This document shows, one piece after another, positions 1 through 7,477 of a stretch of 47,874 bases of DNA. The notes beneath the pieces were generated by a model. It was not told the origin of the DNA. It was given only the letters and a program-made list of their open reading frames with translations, and made no database searches. Both the position numbers and the translations under genes were made by a program. The stretch is from the NCBI RefSeq assembly GCF_014282275.1, contig NZ_VFIA01000038.1, positions 1-47,874 of the forward strand. Direction: 5' to 3'. Every line of letters starts with the position of its first letter. Position 1 is the stretch's first letter. This DNA comes from Spirosoma utsteinense. GTDB taxonomy: Bacteria; Bacteroidota; Bacteroidia; Cytophagales; Spirosomataceae.

Positions 1-118
1 TGGTGCTGAGCCCTTTGCGCCGAACGGCATCTTGGTTGCCACAGTAGCGGCATGAGACGACGAGTGTTACCATGCAATAAAGACGAAGAGTCCACGGTTA
101 CGTCACGACCAAGCTCTT
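1..118. other. left-edge sequence without a recognised gene
   Basis: No open frame worth calling is visible here. The stretch near 95-113 (ggttacgtcacgacc) loosely resembles the palindromic repeat found at 8565-8640, so this may be a decayed intergenic repeat. It could also hold the 3' part of something lying outside the window. Confidence 0.3.
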
Positions 119-127
119 TTGAAATTA

Positions 128-358
128 ATGGTGGATGTTTTAGAGAAAACTGATGAGTTGAGTCGATATAAGTCCGTTACTTATGAAGAATATTTGAAAC
201 AAGTTATCAATATTGATTTTGAAGACCTACAGCGTTACGCATTTACAAGCCGTTCTGCTAATGTGCTTTACTATGATATGAGCTTGTCAATATGGCCAGC
301 TAAAGATGATAAGGATATAAGAATTAGAAAGCTAAAGGAGTTGCTTGAAAAAAGTTAA
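128..358 (+). CDS. small hypothetical protein, AT-rich
   Basis: A 76-residue acidic and basic, mostly helical-looking protein with no signal peptide or membrane segment. I do not recognise a family. The ATG at 128 is preferred; an in-frame TTG at 119 would add three residues. Base composition is much more AT-rich than the genes after 590, which fits recent acquisition or a small accessory module. It ends in a lysine/leucine/glutamate-rich helix. It could be a fragment of a longer protein, since nothing upstream in the window supports a promoter. It lies 5' of the Fic gene in the same direction, 200 bp away, so it is probably not in the same transcript. Confidence 0.4.
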   Translation: MVDVLEKTDELSRYKSVTYEEYLKQVINIDFEDLQRYAFTSRSANVLYYDMSLSIWPAKDDKDIRIRKLKELLEKS

Positions 359-450
359 AAGGATCAATAGTATTAGGCTTTCATAAACCCATAGTTAAAG
401 TAGTTGCCAATTATTCAATAAACTGCAGACCCCCACATCCCCTTGATTAA

Positions 451-522
451 ACTGGGCGACGGGGAAAATCAAATTCCAGTATTTCCTTAAAATAATATTG
501 CCTCGCTCAATCATAAACCGCC
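451..522 (-). pseudogene. remnant of a DUF2442 gene (C-terminal piece)
   Basis: Read on the minus strand this stretch encodes RFMIERGNIIL, then WNLIFPVAQ. That matches the end of the DUF2442 protein at 1739-1978 (RFRIERGNVVW and WDLIFPVAQ). The conserved Trp after the GN motif is lost, the N-terminal half (about 130-150 bp) is missing, and the piece is joined almost directly to the copy of the control region at 526-590. It is therefore a deletion derivative of a duplicated DUF2442 gene plus its promoter. No start codon or full frame remains. Confidence 0.6.
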
Positions 523-525
523 TTA

Positions 526-590
526 TCATGTACACGAAATGTACACGACCTCTGCATCATGTACAAAAAAGGCGTATTATTGTACATGAT
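526..590. promoter_or_regulatory. palindromic control region, copy 1 (Fic side)
   Basis: Two parts are visible. The first, at 526-550, contains two direct TGTACAC half-sites. The second, at 556-590, is a perfect inverted repeat: ATCATGTACAA (556-566), a 13-nt spacer, then TTGTACATGAT (580-590). The same 65-bp arrangement recurs at 2005-2069 with the palindrome arms unchanged, only one base changed in the first part and a different spacer. The palindrome overlaps the likely start codon of the Fic gene, so a bound repressor would block both transcription and initiation. Operator function is inferred from symmetry, duplication and position. Confidence 0.6.
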
Positions 591-1680
591 GAATTTCCTG
601 CCTGAGCAGCCTTATAATCAGTTGCCTTTGTTGCCACCTTCGCGCGAGCAGGTAGAGAGTGTACCCATTCTTCGGCAAGAAAGCCGGGCTATGCGGGCAC
701 TAGCTGAGTTGAAAGGTATGACCCGGCTGTTGCCGAACCCGGCTATACTGGTCGATGCGCTGGTACTCAAGGAAGCACAGGCCAGCTCCGAAATTGAAAA
801 TATCATTACAACCAGTGATCGACTCTATCAGGCTTTAGCTACGAAAGAGCTATCTACAGACAACGCCACAAAAGAAGTTCTTCGGTATCGCCAAGCATTG
901 TATACGGGTTATCGATTTATCCGGAGCCGCGGCTTTTTGAGTACAAACGGAATCGTTTCCATTCAGCAGGAACTCGAAGCCAATCAGGCGGGTATCCGGC
1001 GGCTGCCGGGAACAGCTTTACGGAACGACCGGACGCAGGAAACTATTTATACCCCGCCCGACGACCCGGATACGCTACAGACATTGATGCATAATCTGGA
1101 ACTCTATTTAAATACGAATACGGAGGATGACGTTTCGCCACTGATCAAGTTGGCTATTCAGCATTATCAGTTTGAAAGTATTCATCCCTTTTATGACGGT
1201 AATGGTCGTACCGGGCGAATTATCAATGTGTTGTATTTGATCTTACAGGAGTTGCTAACCGAGCCGGTTCTTTACCTGAGTGGATATATTATTCACAACA
1301 AGGCCGACTATTATCGCTTATTACAGGAGGTTCGAACGCGGCAGAATTGGGCAGACTGGATTTTGTTCATGCTAAAGGCGGTTGAGGAAACAGCCCGGCA
1401 AACCATTGGGCAAATTCTTCAGATTCAAGCTCTTTTTGAGCAGACTGCAGAGCATATTCGGCGAGAAGCACCCAATGTGTACAGTAAAGAGTTGGTAGAA
1501 GTTTTATTTCTTTATCCGTACAGCAAAATTGAATACGTTGTTGATCGGCTGGCTGTTGACCGACGAACCGCATCCAAATACTTACGCACCATTGAAAAAC
1601 TAGGCTTGCTACGTTCTGAGCAGAAGTGGAAGGAAACCTTGTTTATCAATACACGTTTGTTCGACTTATTAAAGGAATAG
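586..1680 (+). CDS. Fic family protein (putative AMP-transferase) with C-terminal winged helix
   Basis: Fic enzymes usually move AMP from ATP onto a hydroxyl side chain of a target protein. The core motif HPFYDGNGRTGR is intact, with catalytic His at residue 200 counted from the ATG at 586. An N-terminal inhibitory helix motif S-x-x-x-E-N is present at residues 67-72, which makes this a self-inhibited Fic protein with the inhibitor in the same chain. The last ~70 residues look like a winged-helix domain (RRTASKYLRTIEKLG), so it may bind DNA. An ATG at 559 is also in frame, but the palindrome 556-590 covers it; the doublet ATG at 586/589 puts initiation just at the palindrome's end and gives the expected N-terminus. 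The gene is flanked by two copies of a DUF2442 locus. The target protein is unknown. Confidence 0.9.
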   Translation: MMNFLPEQPYNQLPLLPPSREQVESVPILRQESRAMRALAELKGMTRLLPNPAILVDALVLKEAQASSEIENIITTSDRLYQALATKELSTDNATKEVLRYRQALYTGYRFIRSRGFLSTNGIVSIQQELEANQAGIRRLPGTALRNDRTQETIYTPPDDPDTLQTLMHNLELYLNTNTEDDVSPLIKLAIQHYQFESIHPFYDGNGRTGRIINVLYLILQELLTEPVLYLSGYIIHNKADYYRLLQEVRTRQNWADWILFMLKAVEETARQTIGQILQIQALFEQTAEHIRREAPNVYSKELVEVLFLYPYSKIEYVVDRLAVDRRTASKYLRTIEKLGLLRSEQKWKETLFINTRLFDLLKE

Positions 1681-1738
1681 AAGTTGATGCCAGATTCTCA
1701 GGCTACATTGTGCACAGGATGCGGTTTTGAAGAAGCCA

Positions 1739-1978
1739 TCAATACACCGCTGGCCCTACATACCCCTGATGCAACTGCGCTACGGGGAAAATTAAATCCC
1801 AGTCGCGGCCCCAGACTACGTTGCCACGCTCGATGCGAAACCGTTTGAAGTTGGTTGACTGACGGTATTTGTTGTGTTGCGGGTGCGGGTGGTTTTGCAG
1901 GAACGCAAAGTCAACGACCTGTAATGTACAGTTGAAGAAGTTCTCTGCTGTCCTAATAGAGAATTGCCCATAACTCAT
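1739..1978 (-). CDS. DUF2442 domain protein
   Basis: A 79-residue protein whose second half fits DUF2442: HPHPQ, then KRFRIERGNVVWGRDWDL and FPVAQLHQG. The family is short (about 80 residues), of unknown biochemical role, and is often found next to small toxin-antitoxin-like genes such as DUF4160. The ATG at 1978 gives the usual family length; longer in-frame starts exist at 2008 and 2023 but run into the control region. The first ~15 residues match the family poorly, so slight decay cannot be excluded. It reads toward the Fic gene and has its own copy of the palindromic control region 57 bp upstream. Confidence 0.6.
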   Translation of the reverse strand: MSYGQFSIRTAENFFNCTLQVVDFAFLQNHPHPQHNKYRQSTNFKRFRIERGNVVWGRDWDLIFPVAQLHQGYVGPAVY

Positions 1979-2004
1979 TGCTTGAGCATGGATGTTACAG
2001 CAAG

Positions 2005-2069
2005 TCATGTACACGAAATGCACACGACCACCGTATCATGTACAAAAAAGTACCGTAATTGTACATGAT
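2005..2069. promoter_or_regulatory. palindromic control region, copy 2 (DUF2442 side)
   Basis: Second copy of the region at 526-590. The direct TGTACAC-type part is at 2005-2029 and the perfect palindrome ATCATGTACAA-N13-TTGTACATGAT at 2035-2069. The 13-nt spacer differs between the copies while both 11-nt arms are identical, which points to selection on the arms. It lies directly upstream of the minus-strand DUF2442 gene and 25 bp beyond the end of the cysteine desulfurase gene. Confidence 0.6.
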
Positions 2070-2093
2070 ACATAGTGATATCGGTTAATCGTC

Positions 2094-3281
2094 TCATACT
2101 AACGCCCGCAACTCTTCCACAACGCCCTTGATAGCGGCAACAGTCGCTACCACATCGGCTTCGGTGTTGAACCGGCCCAGGCTGAAGCGTAGGCACGAAA
2201 AAGCTTCGGTCTCATTCAGGCCCATGGCCAGCAAAACGTGCGAGGGGTCAATGGAGGCCGCCGTACAGGCCGAGCCATTAGAAACGGCGATACCTTCCAA
2301 ACCCATAATAAGTGCGTCGGAATCGCAGTTTTCGAAATAGATGTTTGTCGTGTTATACAGACGATTCGTTAGCGAGCCATTAATCCGCGTTCCCGGAATA
2401 GTGAGCAATTCCGTTTCAATTTCCCCACGTAGAGACGCGACCTTTCGCGTCTCAGATGCGCCAGCCCTTTGCCGGTCCGCCGGAGCGGTCTCAGATGCGC
2501 CAGCCATTTCCAGTCGCGCCAGTTCGGCGGCTTTGCCCAAACCCACAATGCCCGGCACATTAAGCGTGCCGCTACGCAAACCGCGTTCGTGACCGCCACC
2601 GTGCAGAATTGCTTCCAGTTTAACTTTATTCGGTCGCCGTTGCCGCACAAACAAACCACCCACGCCTTTAGGGCCGTAGAACTTGTGCCCCGAGAAGGCG
2701 AGTAAGTCAATGTTCAGGTTATCCACATTAATCGGCAGTTTACCCACAGCCTGGGTGGCATCGGTCATGAACAAGGCTCCCGCTTCGTGGGCGATATCGG
2801 CAATTTGTTCAATGGGCTGGATAACACCGGTTTCGTTATTCACCAGCATGACCGATACCAGAATCGTATCTGGTCGGATAGCGGCTTTTACGATAGCTAA
2901 GTCTAATAAACCATCCGGTTGAACGGGCAGATAGGTCACGTCATAACCGCGTTTTTCCAGATAAGCACAAACATCCAGCACGGCTTTATGTTCGGTCTGG
3001 ACGGTAATAATGTGTTTACCCTTAGGGCTATAACTCTCGGCAACGCCTTTAATGGCCAGATTGATAGCTTCGGTGGCTCCTGATGTGAAGATCAGTTCAT
3101 GGGTTTCGCAACCAAGTAAGTCGGCGATCTGCTGGCGGGACTGCTTTACGGCGTCGCTGGCCGAAACACCAAACGGATGTGTACTGGCTGCATTGGCGAA
3201 GTTGTCGGTCAGGAACGGCATCATAGCGTCCAGCACGCGCGGGTCCAGCTTTGTGGTGGCGTTGTTGTCCAAGTAAATCAT
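2094..3281 (-). CDS. cysteine desulfurase (IscS/NifS type)
   Basis: A PLP enzyme that takes sulfur from cysteine for Fe-S clusters and thio-modified tRNA. The start MIYLDNNATT at 3281 is the family's usual N-terminus; the frame stays open to 3374 but that part is repeat-derived. Seen: TEH at 96-98, the PLP lysine in SGHKFYGPKG (Lys200), and the mobile-loop cysteine in SNGSACTAAS (Cys339). Length is 395 residues against about 370-400 usual. Residues ~260-284 are an extra segment made of two 13-residue units that begin AGASET; it is encoded by a REP-like hairpin inserted in frame (see 2432-2505). All catalytic residues are present, so the enzyme is probably active. No isc or suf partner lies beside it. 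Confidence 0.93.
   Translation of the reverse strand: MIYLDNNATTKLDPRVLDAMMPFLTDNFANAASTHPFGVSASDAVKQSRQQIADLLGCETHELIFTSGATEAINLAIKGVAESYSPKGKHIITVQTEHKAVLDVCAYLEKRGYDVTYLPVQPDGLLDLAIVKAAIRPDTILVSVMLVNNETGVIQPIEQIADIAHEAGALFMTDATQAVGKLPINVDNLNIDLLAFSGHKFYGPKGVGGLFVRQRRPNKVKLEAILHGGGHERGLRSGTLNVPGIVGLGKAAELARLEMAGASETAPADRQRAGASETRKVASLRGEIETELLTIPGTRINGSLTNRLYNTTNIYFENCDSDALIMGLEGIAVSNGSACTAASIDPSHVLLAMGLNETEAFSCLRFSLGRFNTEADVVATVAAIKGVVEELRALV
2432..2505. repeat. REP-like palindrome and direct repeat inside the cysteine desulfurase gene
   Basis: GAGACGCGA at 2432-2440 and TCGCGTCTC at 2445-2453 form a perfect 9-bp stem with a 4-nt loop. An 18-bp direct repeat, GTCTCAGATGCGCCAGCC, occurs at 2449-2466 and 2488-2505, 39 bp apart (13 codons). 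The segment is in frame and adds about 25 residues that cysteine desulfurases do not normally have, so it looks like a mobile intergenic repeat fixed in a coding gene. Confidence 0.65.
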
Positions 3282-3379
3282 AGGGTGAAGATACGGACAA
3301 AGGGAAGACGTTTGGTAAGGGGGTGGTTGTTGTGTCGTTTTACGTGGGTGCGCGTGACGAACCGACGCTACCAACGCCT

Positions 3380-3478
3380 GCTACCGACGCTGCGCTGTTG
3401 TGTCCCTACGGGACGGGGTTGAATATGGTGTTTATTTCTGTTGCTACCGACGCTGCGCTGTTATGTCCCTACGGGACG
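3380..3478 (+). repeat. two direct copies of a ~36-bp hairpin repeat (REP family A)
   Basis: Copies at 3380-3415 and 3443-3478 share GCTACCGACGCTGCGCTG, then TTGTGTCCCTACGGGACG, with one change. Each contains the small stem GTCCC-TAC-GGGAC. The same unit occurs around the transposase at 6471-6932. The whole 3282-3580 spacer between the cysteine desulfurase and the DHA2 exporter otherwise shows nothing coding; open frames there are made by the repeats. Confidence 0.75.
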
Positions 3479-3580
3479 GGTGGGTTGGGTGTCCTTCGCT
3501 TTGTCGGCCACTACGCTCATCTTTCGGAACAAGGCGTGGAAAGCGTGAGTTAAGAATTTGATCTATTTTGTGTTTGACCT

Positions 3581-5059
3581 GTGCAATCCTCCAATACAAC
3601 CGTTTCATCACCCGCTGCGGCACCTAACAAATGGCTGGTGCTGGCTACGCTGGCCTTTGGGACCTTCATGGCTACCCTCGACAGCAGCATCGTCAACATT
3701 GCGCTGCCTACCATTCGCCGGGAGCTGGATGCCGGTGACAGCGTCGAGTGGGTGGTGCTTAGCTACCTGTTGACGACAACCAGTACGCTGCTCATCATGG
3801 GCAAACTGTCGGACTGGCTGGGTCGGCGGTCGATGTATATAACCGGATTTATCATTTTCGTCATTGGCTCACTCTTGTGCGGCCTTTCGTGGAACATCCT
3901 GTCGCTGATTGGCTTTCGGATCGTTCAGGGGCTGGGGGCATCCATGATCTTTGCCATTGCGCCCGCCATCATTTCGGATACGTTCACGGCGAAAGAGCGT
4001 GGCCAGGCCCTAGGGCTTATGGGCGCTATCGTAGCCGCCGGTTCCAGCACGGGGCCGGTCGTCGGTGGGTTGTTGCTTGGTAAATTTGGCTGGTCGAGTA
4101 TATTCTTTGTGAACGTACCCATTGGTATCATCGCCATCTGGCGGGCGTCGGTGGTACTGCCGCCTAGTCCAACGCAGGCCCGCCAGCCGTTCGATCTGGT
4201 GGGGGCGGGGCTATTTCTGGTGGGCGTAACGACGCTGCTGACGGGGCTGGACTTCGGGCCGGAGCCGGACTACGGCTGGAGCCACCCGCTGGTACTGGGG
4301 CTGCTGGGTTGTGGTTCACTACTGCTCGCTCTGTTTTTTGTCTGGGAGAGCCGTACACCGTTGCCCATGCTACAGTTGAGTCTGTTCAGGGTTCGACCGT
4401 ATACATCAGCTATTCTGGCGGCCTGGCTGGGCTTTATCGCATCAGGTGGTAATCTGTTTATCATCCCGTTCTTTCTACAGCAGTTGCTCGGTTTTACCCC
4501 CCAGATGGCGGGTCTGGTCTTGCTGTCGGGCCCGTTGACGCTGAGCGTTATTGCGCCCATTGGCGGCTATCTGTCGAGCCGGGTCAGTACGCGCTGGTTG
4601 GCCAGTACCGGACTCATGATAGCGGCCGTTGGCTATTTCTGTTTCTCGTTCCTGCGGGCCGACTGGGTTTGGCAGGATGTAGTCTGGCGTAGTTCGCTGG
4701 TGAGTCTGGGGTTTGCCCTGTTTCAGTCGCCCAACAGCAGCAGTGCCCTCAACGCGGCCCCGCTGGCGCAGCGTGGAGTGGCCAGCAGTGTCATTGCGTT
4801 CATGCGTAACATGGGGTTAGTGGTTGGCATTGCCATGGCCGCGGCTGTCTGGTACAGCATCCGAAACCGATACGCGCAAACGCACCAGGTCGACCCGGCG
4901 AGTGTGATGGCTCAGTTGGCAGGTATGCGTACCGTGTACTGGGTTATGACGGGGCTGGTGTTAACGGCAGCCGCGATCTCGCTTACCCGCGGTAAAACGA
5001 CGCTGGACCCTCAGCATGCCGACGTTGCCGGGGAGGGCGTATCGACACTGGCGGGTTGA
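3581..5059 (+). CDS. MFS drug exporter, DHA2 (14-helix) family
   Basis: Proton-driven exporter of the EmrB/QacA type in the inner membrane. Visible motifs are LDSSIVNIALP in helix 1 (residues 33-43), the loop motif GKLSDWLGRR (74-83) and the STGPVVGG antiporter motif in helix 5; the 492-residue length and hydrophobic pattern fit 14 helices. The start is GTG at 3581; the first downstream ATG (3668) would cut into helix 1. There is no membrane-fusion partner next to it, unlike the second DHA2 protein at 26388-27944. The substrate cannot be read from the sequence. A membrane acyltransferase gene follows after 40 bp and may share the transcript. Confidence 0.9.
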   Translation: MQSSNTTVSSPAAAPNKWLVLATLAFGTFMATLDSSIVNIALPTIRRELDAGDSVEWVVLSYLLTTTSTLLIMGKLSDWLGRRSMYITGFIIFVIGSLLCGLSWNILSLIGFRIVQGLGASMIFAIAPAIISDTFTAKERGQALGLMGAIVAAGSSTGPVVGGLLLGKFGWSSIFFVNVPIGIIAIWRASVVLPPSPTQARQPFDLVGAGLFLVGVTTLLTGLDFGPEPDYGWSHPLVLGLLGCGSLLLALFFVWESRTPLPMLQLSLFRVRPYTSAILAAWLGFIASGGNLFIIPFFLQQLLGFTPQMAGLVLLSGPLTLSVIAPIGGYLSSRVSTRWLASTGLMIAAVGYFCFSFLRADWVWQDVVWRSSLVSLGFALFQSPNSSSALNAAPLAQRGVASSVIAFMRNMGLVVGIAMAAAVWYSIRNRYAQTHQVDPASVMAQLAGMRTVYWVMTGLVLTAAAISLTRGKTTLDPQHADVAGEGVSTLAG

Positions 5060-5099
5060 CCTATATTGTTCGTATTTTGCCTGCCTAAACGCAGGTATC

Positions 5100-6269
5100 A
5101 TGAAGCGGATTAATACAGTAGACATTGTTCGGGGCATCGTTATGGTCATCATGGCGCTGGACCACACCCGCGATCTACTTCATACGCCTGCGCTCACCCA
5201 GGACCCTACCGACCTCGCCACCACGACCGCTCCCATTTTCCTGACCCGCTGGATCACGCATCTCTGCGCGCCGACGTTCGTGTTTTTATCGGGTACATCG
5301 GCTTATCTGTCGCTGCAACGCCGTGCCGGATTGCGGGATGGGCAGTCGGAGGCACGCTCGTTTTTAAGGAAGCGGGGGCTGGTGCTGATCCTGCTGGAAG
5401 TTACCGTAATCAATTTCGCCTTCTGGACCGATATCCAGTTTCGGTCGCTCATGCTCCAGGTCATTTTCGCCATTGGCGGGGGACTGGTGCTACTGTCCTG
5501 GCTGTCGACCCTACCCGCGCGTCGGCTGGGAATCATTGGGTTGAGCATTATCGTCCTGCACGGTTTGCTGGCGCTGCTGCCAGCCTTTACGAATCCGGCG
5601 GCCCACTTGGGCTGGGCGTTGCTGTTCCGGACGGAGGTGTTTCCCGTCAGCGCTAACTTCATGCTGCTCGTCGCGTATCCGCTCATTCCCTGGTTCGGCA
5701 TTATGTTGGTTGGGTTCGCCTGCGGACCGATGTTCACGCTGCCGCTGGACCAGCGCCGGAAGCGACTGCTGTACTACGGCCTGCTGGCGCTGGGCGTATT
5801 CGTTGTCGTTCGGGCGATCAACGTGTATGGCAGCGTGCCCTGGTCGGTCCAGAAGGATGCGCTCTTCACCTTTCTGTCGTTCATGAACGTCAACAAATAC
5901 CCACCGTCGCTGCTGTACACAGCCGTCACGCTGGGGGTTATGTTCGTGATGCTGTGGCTGGCCGACGGGGTCGATAACGCTTTCACCCGCGTGATGACGG
6001 TTTACGGGAAAGTGCCGCTGTTCTATTACATCCTTCATTGGTATCTGGTGAAAATGGCCATGATTGGTATGGTGCTGATCCAGGGTTTCCGGCTGAGCGA
6101 TATGCCACTGGGCGCGTTGAGCTTCGGTCGGCCGCCGGGTGCCGGGGTGTCGCTACCGGTAGTTTATGCCGTCTGGCTGGGCGTAGTGGTGTTGCTGTAT
6201 CCGCTCTGCCGGTGGTATGGCCGCTACAAAGCCGACCATCCCGAAATCGGCTGGCTCCGGTATGGTTGA
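5100..6269 (+). CDS. DUF1624/HGSNAT-like membrane protein
   Basis: A polytopic protein of 389 residues with about ten hydrophobic helices. The N-terminus RINTVDIVRGIVMVIMALDH, then the TRDLLH and FLSGTSAYL segments, is typical of the DUF1624 family related to heparan-alpha-glucosaminide N-acetyltransferase and YeiB. Those proteins are thought to pass an acyl group across the membrane to a sugar; this activity is not proven for most bacterial members. The His in MALDH is the residue usually considered important. The ATG at 5100 is chosen because the longer frame from 5016 overlaps the end of the exporter gene and adds an unrelated stretch. Confidence 0.85.
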   Translation: MKRINTVDIVRGIVMVIMALDHTRDLLHTPALTQDPTDLATTTAPIFLTRWITHLCAPTFVFLSGTSAYLSLQRRAGLRDGQSEARSFLRKRGLVLILLEVTVINFAFWTDIQFRSLMLQVIFAIGGGLVLLSWLSTLPARRLGIIGLSIIVLHGLLALLPAFTNPAAHLGWALLFRTEVFPVSANFMLLVAYPLIPWFGIMLVGFACGPMFTLPLDQRRKRLLYYGLLALGVFVVVRAINVYGSVPWSVQKDALFTFLSFMNVNKYPPSLLYTAVTLGVMFVMLWLADGVDNAFTRVMTVYGKVPLFYYILHWYLVKMAMIGMVLIQGFRLSDMPLGALSFGRPPGAGVSLPVVYAVWLGVVVLLYPLCRWYGRYKADHPEIGWLRYG

Positions 6270-6340
6270 TTTGACGGGGTGTCTATGCGTTGATGGGCCG
6301 ACGCATTGATGGGCCGATGGGCCGATGCGACCGACGCGTT

Positions 6341-6431
6341 GCTACCGACGCTGCGCTGTTGCGTCCCTACGGGACGATAATGCCGGACGGAATTTGCTAC
6401 CGACGCTGCGCTGTTGTGTCCCTACGGGACG
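6341..6431 (+). repeat. REP family A, two direct copies downstream of the transposase
   Basis: Copies at 6341-6376 and 6396-6431, 55 bp apart, each with the GTCCC-TAC-GGGAC stem. The first is followed by ATAATGCCGGACGGAATT, an extension also present in the copies at 6962-7062. Just upstream, 6293-6330 holds short imperfect repeats of gatgggccga. Confidence 0.75.
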
Positions 6432-6470
6432 GGTGGGGTCTTGCGTGACTGGTGGGGGTTTTGGGGTTGG

Positions 6471-6932
6471 TTAGGTTAACGGTTTGAATAGATAACGATC
6501 GTCATAGTCAATACCAAAAATGACTAGCAGTTGCTCATACTCCGTCAGGAATGTTTGCTTCTTATGGTGTTCTTCCTGATTGCCGATGTACCGGATCAGG
6601 TTAGGTAGTTGGCTTTTTCCATAAGAGAATGCACCATACCCTTCCTGCCAGGCAAACCGACTGCTTGTGAGTTGCTTGTCATTGATCCATTTGGACGATT
6701 CCTGTTTGAGTTGCTGCATCAACTCTGAAAGTGATTGCGTTGGCCGCATACCAATCAGAATATGGATGTGGTCGGGCATGCCATTAATAGCGAGTAACTT
6801 ATGTGAATGGTTTTGAATGATACCCGTCATGTAACTATAAAGGTCGTATTTCCAGGTAGGTGTGATCACGGCGGCCCGGTTTTTGACGGCGAATACGAGC
6901 TGTATGTGAATTTGTGTATATGTATTGGGCAT
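6471..6932 (-). mobile_element. tnpA: IS200/IS605-type HUH transposase (Y1_Tnp)
   Basis: A 153-residue single-domain transposase. The metal-binding HUH motif is His55-Ile-His57 in GMPDHIHILIG, and the catalytic tyrosine is most likely Tyr115 in LIRYIGNQEEHH. Both are intact, so it should be active. Such enzymes cut and join single-stranded DNA at hairpin ends. No TnpB gene lies nearby. On both sides are copies of the same ~36-bp hairpin repeat (6341-6431 below the gene; 6962-7062 and 7218-7339 above it). This resembles the arrangement of REP-associated transposases, which move short palindromic repeats; that role here is inferred from arrangement. Confidence 0.9.
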
Positions 6933-6961
6933 ACTCGTGGGGTTATAATTGCTACCGGGTT

Positions 6962-7062
6962 CTACCGACGCTGCGCTGTTGTGTCCCTACGGGACGATAA
7001 TACCGGACGGAATTGGCTACCGGCTTGCTACCGACGCTGCGCTGTTGTGTCCCTACGGGACG
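6962..7062 (+). repeat. REP family A, tandem pair upstream of the transposase
   Basis: Copies at 6962-6996 and 7027-7062 with a period of about 66 bp. Each core is followed by an extension of the form ATAAYACCGGACGSAATT and then GGCTACCGGC, so the repeated unit here is about 64 bp long, larger than the core seen at 3380-3478. Confidence 0.75.
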
Positions 7063-7217
7063 ATAACACCGGACGCAATTGGCTACCGGCGCTTGGATGT
7101 ATTTATTGACGTAGTAAGGTAGTTTGGGTAACTAAAATGGGGTGTCTTGTTTTAGCGTTTAAAGGATCCTTAAATGGCCAGGTTTCAGTATGATAGAGAC
7201 TCGACAGGCAAGCTCCC

Positions 7218-7339
7218 CGTCCCGTAGGGACACAACAGCGAAGCGTCGGTAGAACCCGGTAGCAATTCCGTCCGGCATTATCGTCCAGTAGGGACGCAAC
7301 AGCGCAGCGTCGGTAGAACCCGGTAGCAAGCGTCGGTAG
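7218..7339 (-). repeat. REP family A, inverted pair plus a partial copy
   Basis: Copies in the opposite orientation at 7218-7252 and 7282-7316, followed by a partial unit ending near 7339. The extension (AATTCCGTCCGGCATTAT) lies between them in the matching inverted order. Together with 6962-7062 this makes a head-to-head array of four units in about 380 bp. Confidence 0.7.
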
Positions 7340-7453
7340 ACATTGGCCGGTGATGTCATTGTGGCGATCATTGATAAATTGAACGCCGGTGAAACCAATT
7401 AATTAATTTTGATCGGTACATAGAAATTCTACAAACACCACAGCACTTTTGCT

Positions 7454-7461
7454 TATGTTTG
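7454..7461 (+). promoter_or_regulatory. possible -7 box (TATGTTTG)
   Basis: TATGTTTG matches the Bacteroidota -7 consensus TAnnTTTG exactly. It sits 16 bp before the ATG of the deacetylase gene, implying a very short leader. No clear TTTG box is present at the usual -33 distance, so this is tentative. Confidence 0.35.
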
Positions 7462-7477
7462 AGCATACTTACTCTCT

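Larger units (their letters stand above)
6933..7477. other. 545-bp spacer filled with REP family A repeats
   Basis: No believable gene. It contains four full copies of the repeat, two on each strand, plus one partial copy, about 100 bp of AT-richer unique sequence at 7095-7200, and the probable promoter of the deacetylase gene at the right end. Open frames called here consist of repeat sequence. Confidence 0.7.

Noticed and set aside
3177..3553. small plus-strand frames after the cysteine desulfurase start
   Set aside because: Made of REP sequence and antisense to the gene's 5' end.
6807..7398. small frames over the REP array (6807-7109 and 7159-7398)
   Set aside because: They repeat the same peptide in each unit because they translate the repeat copies.
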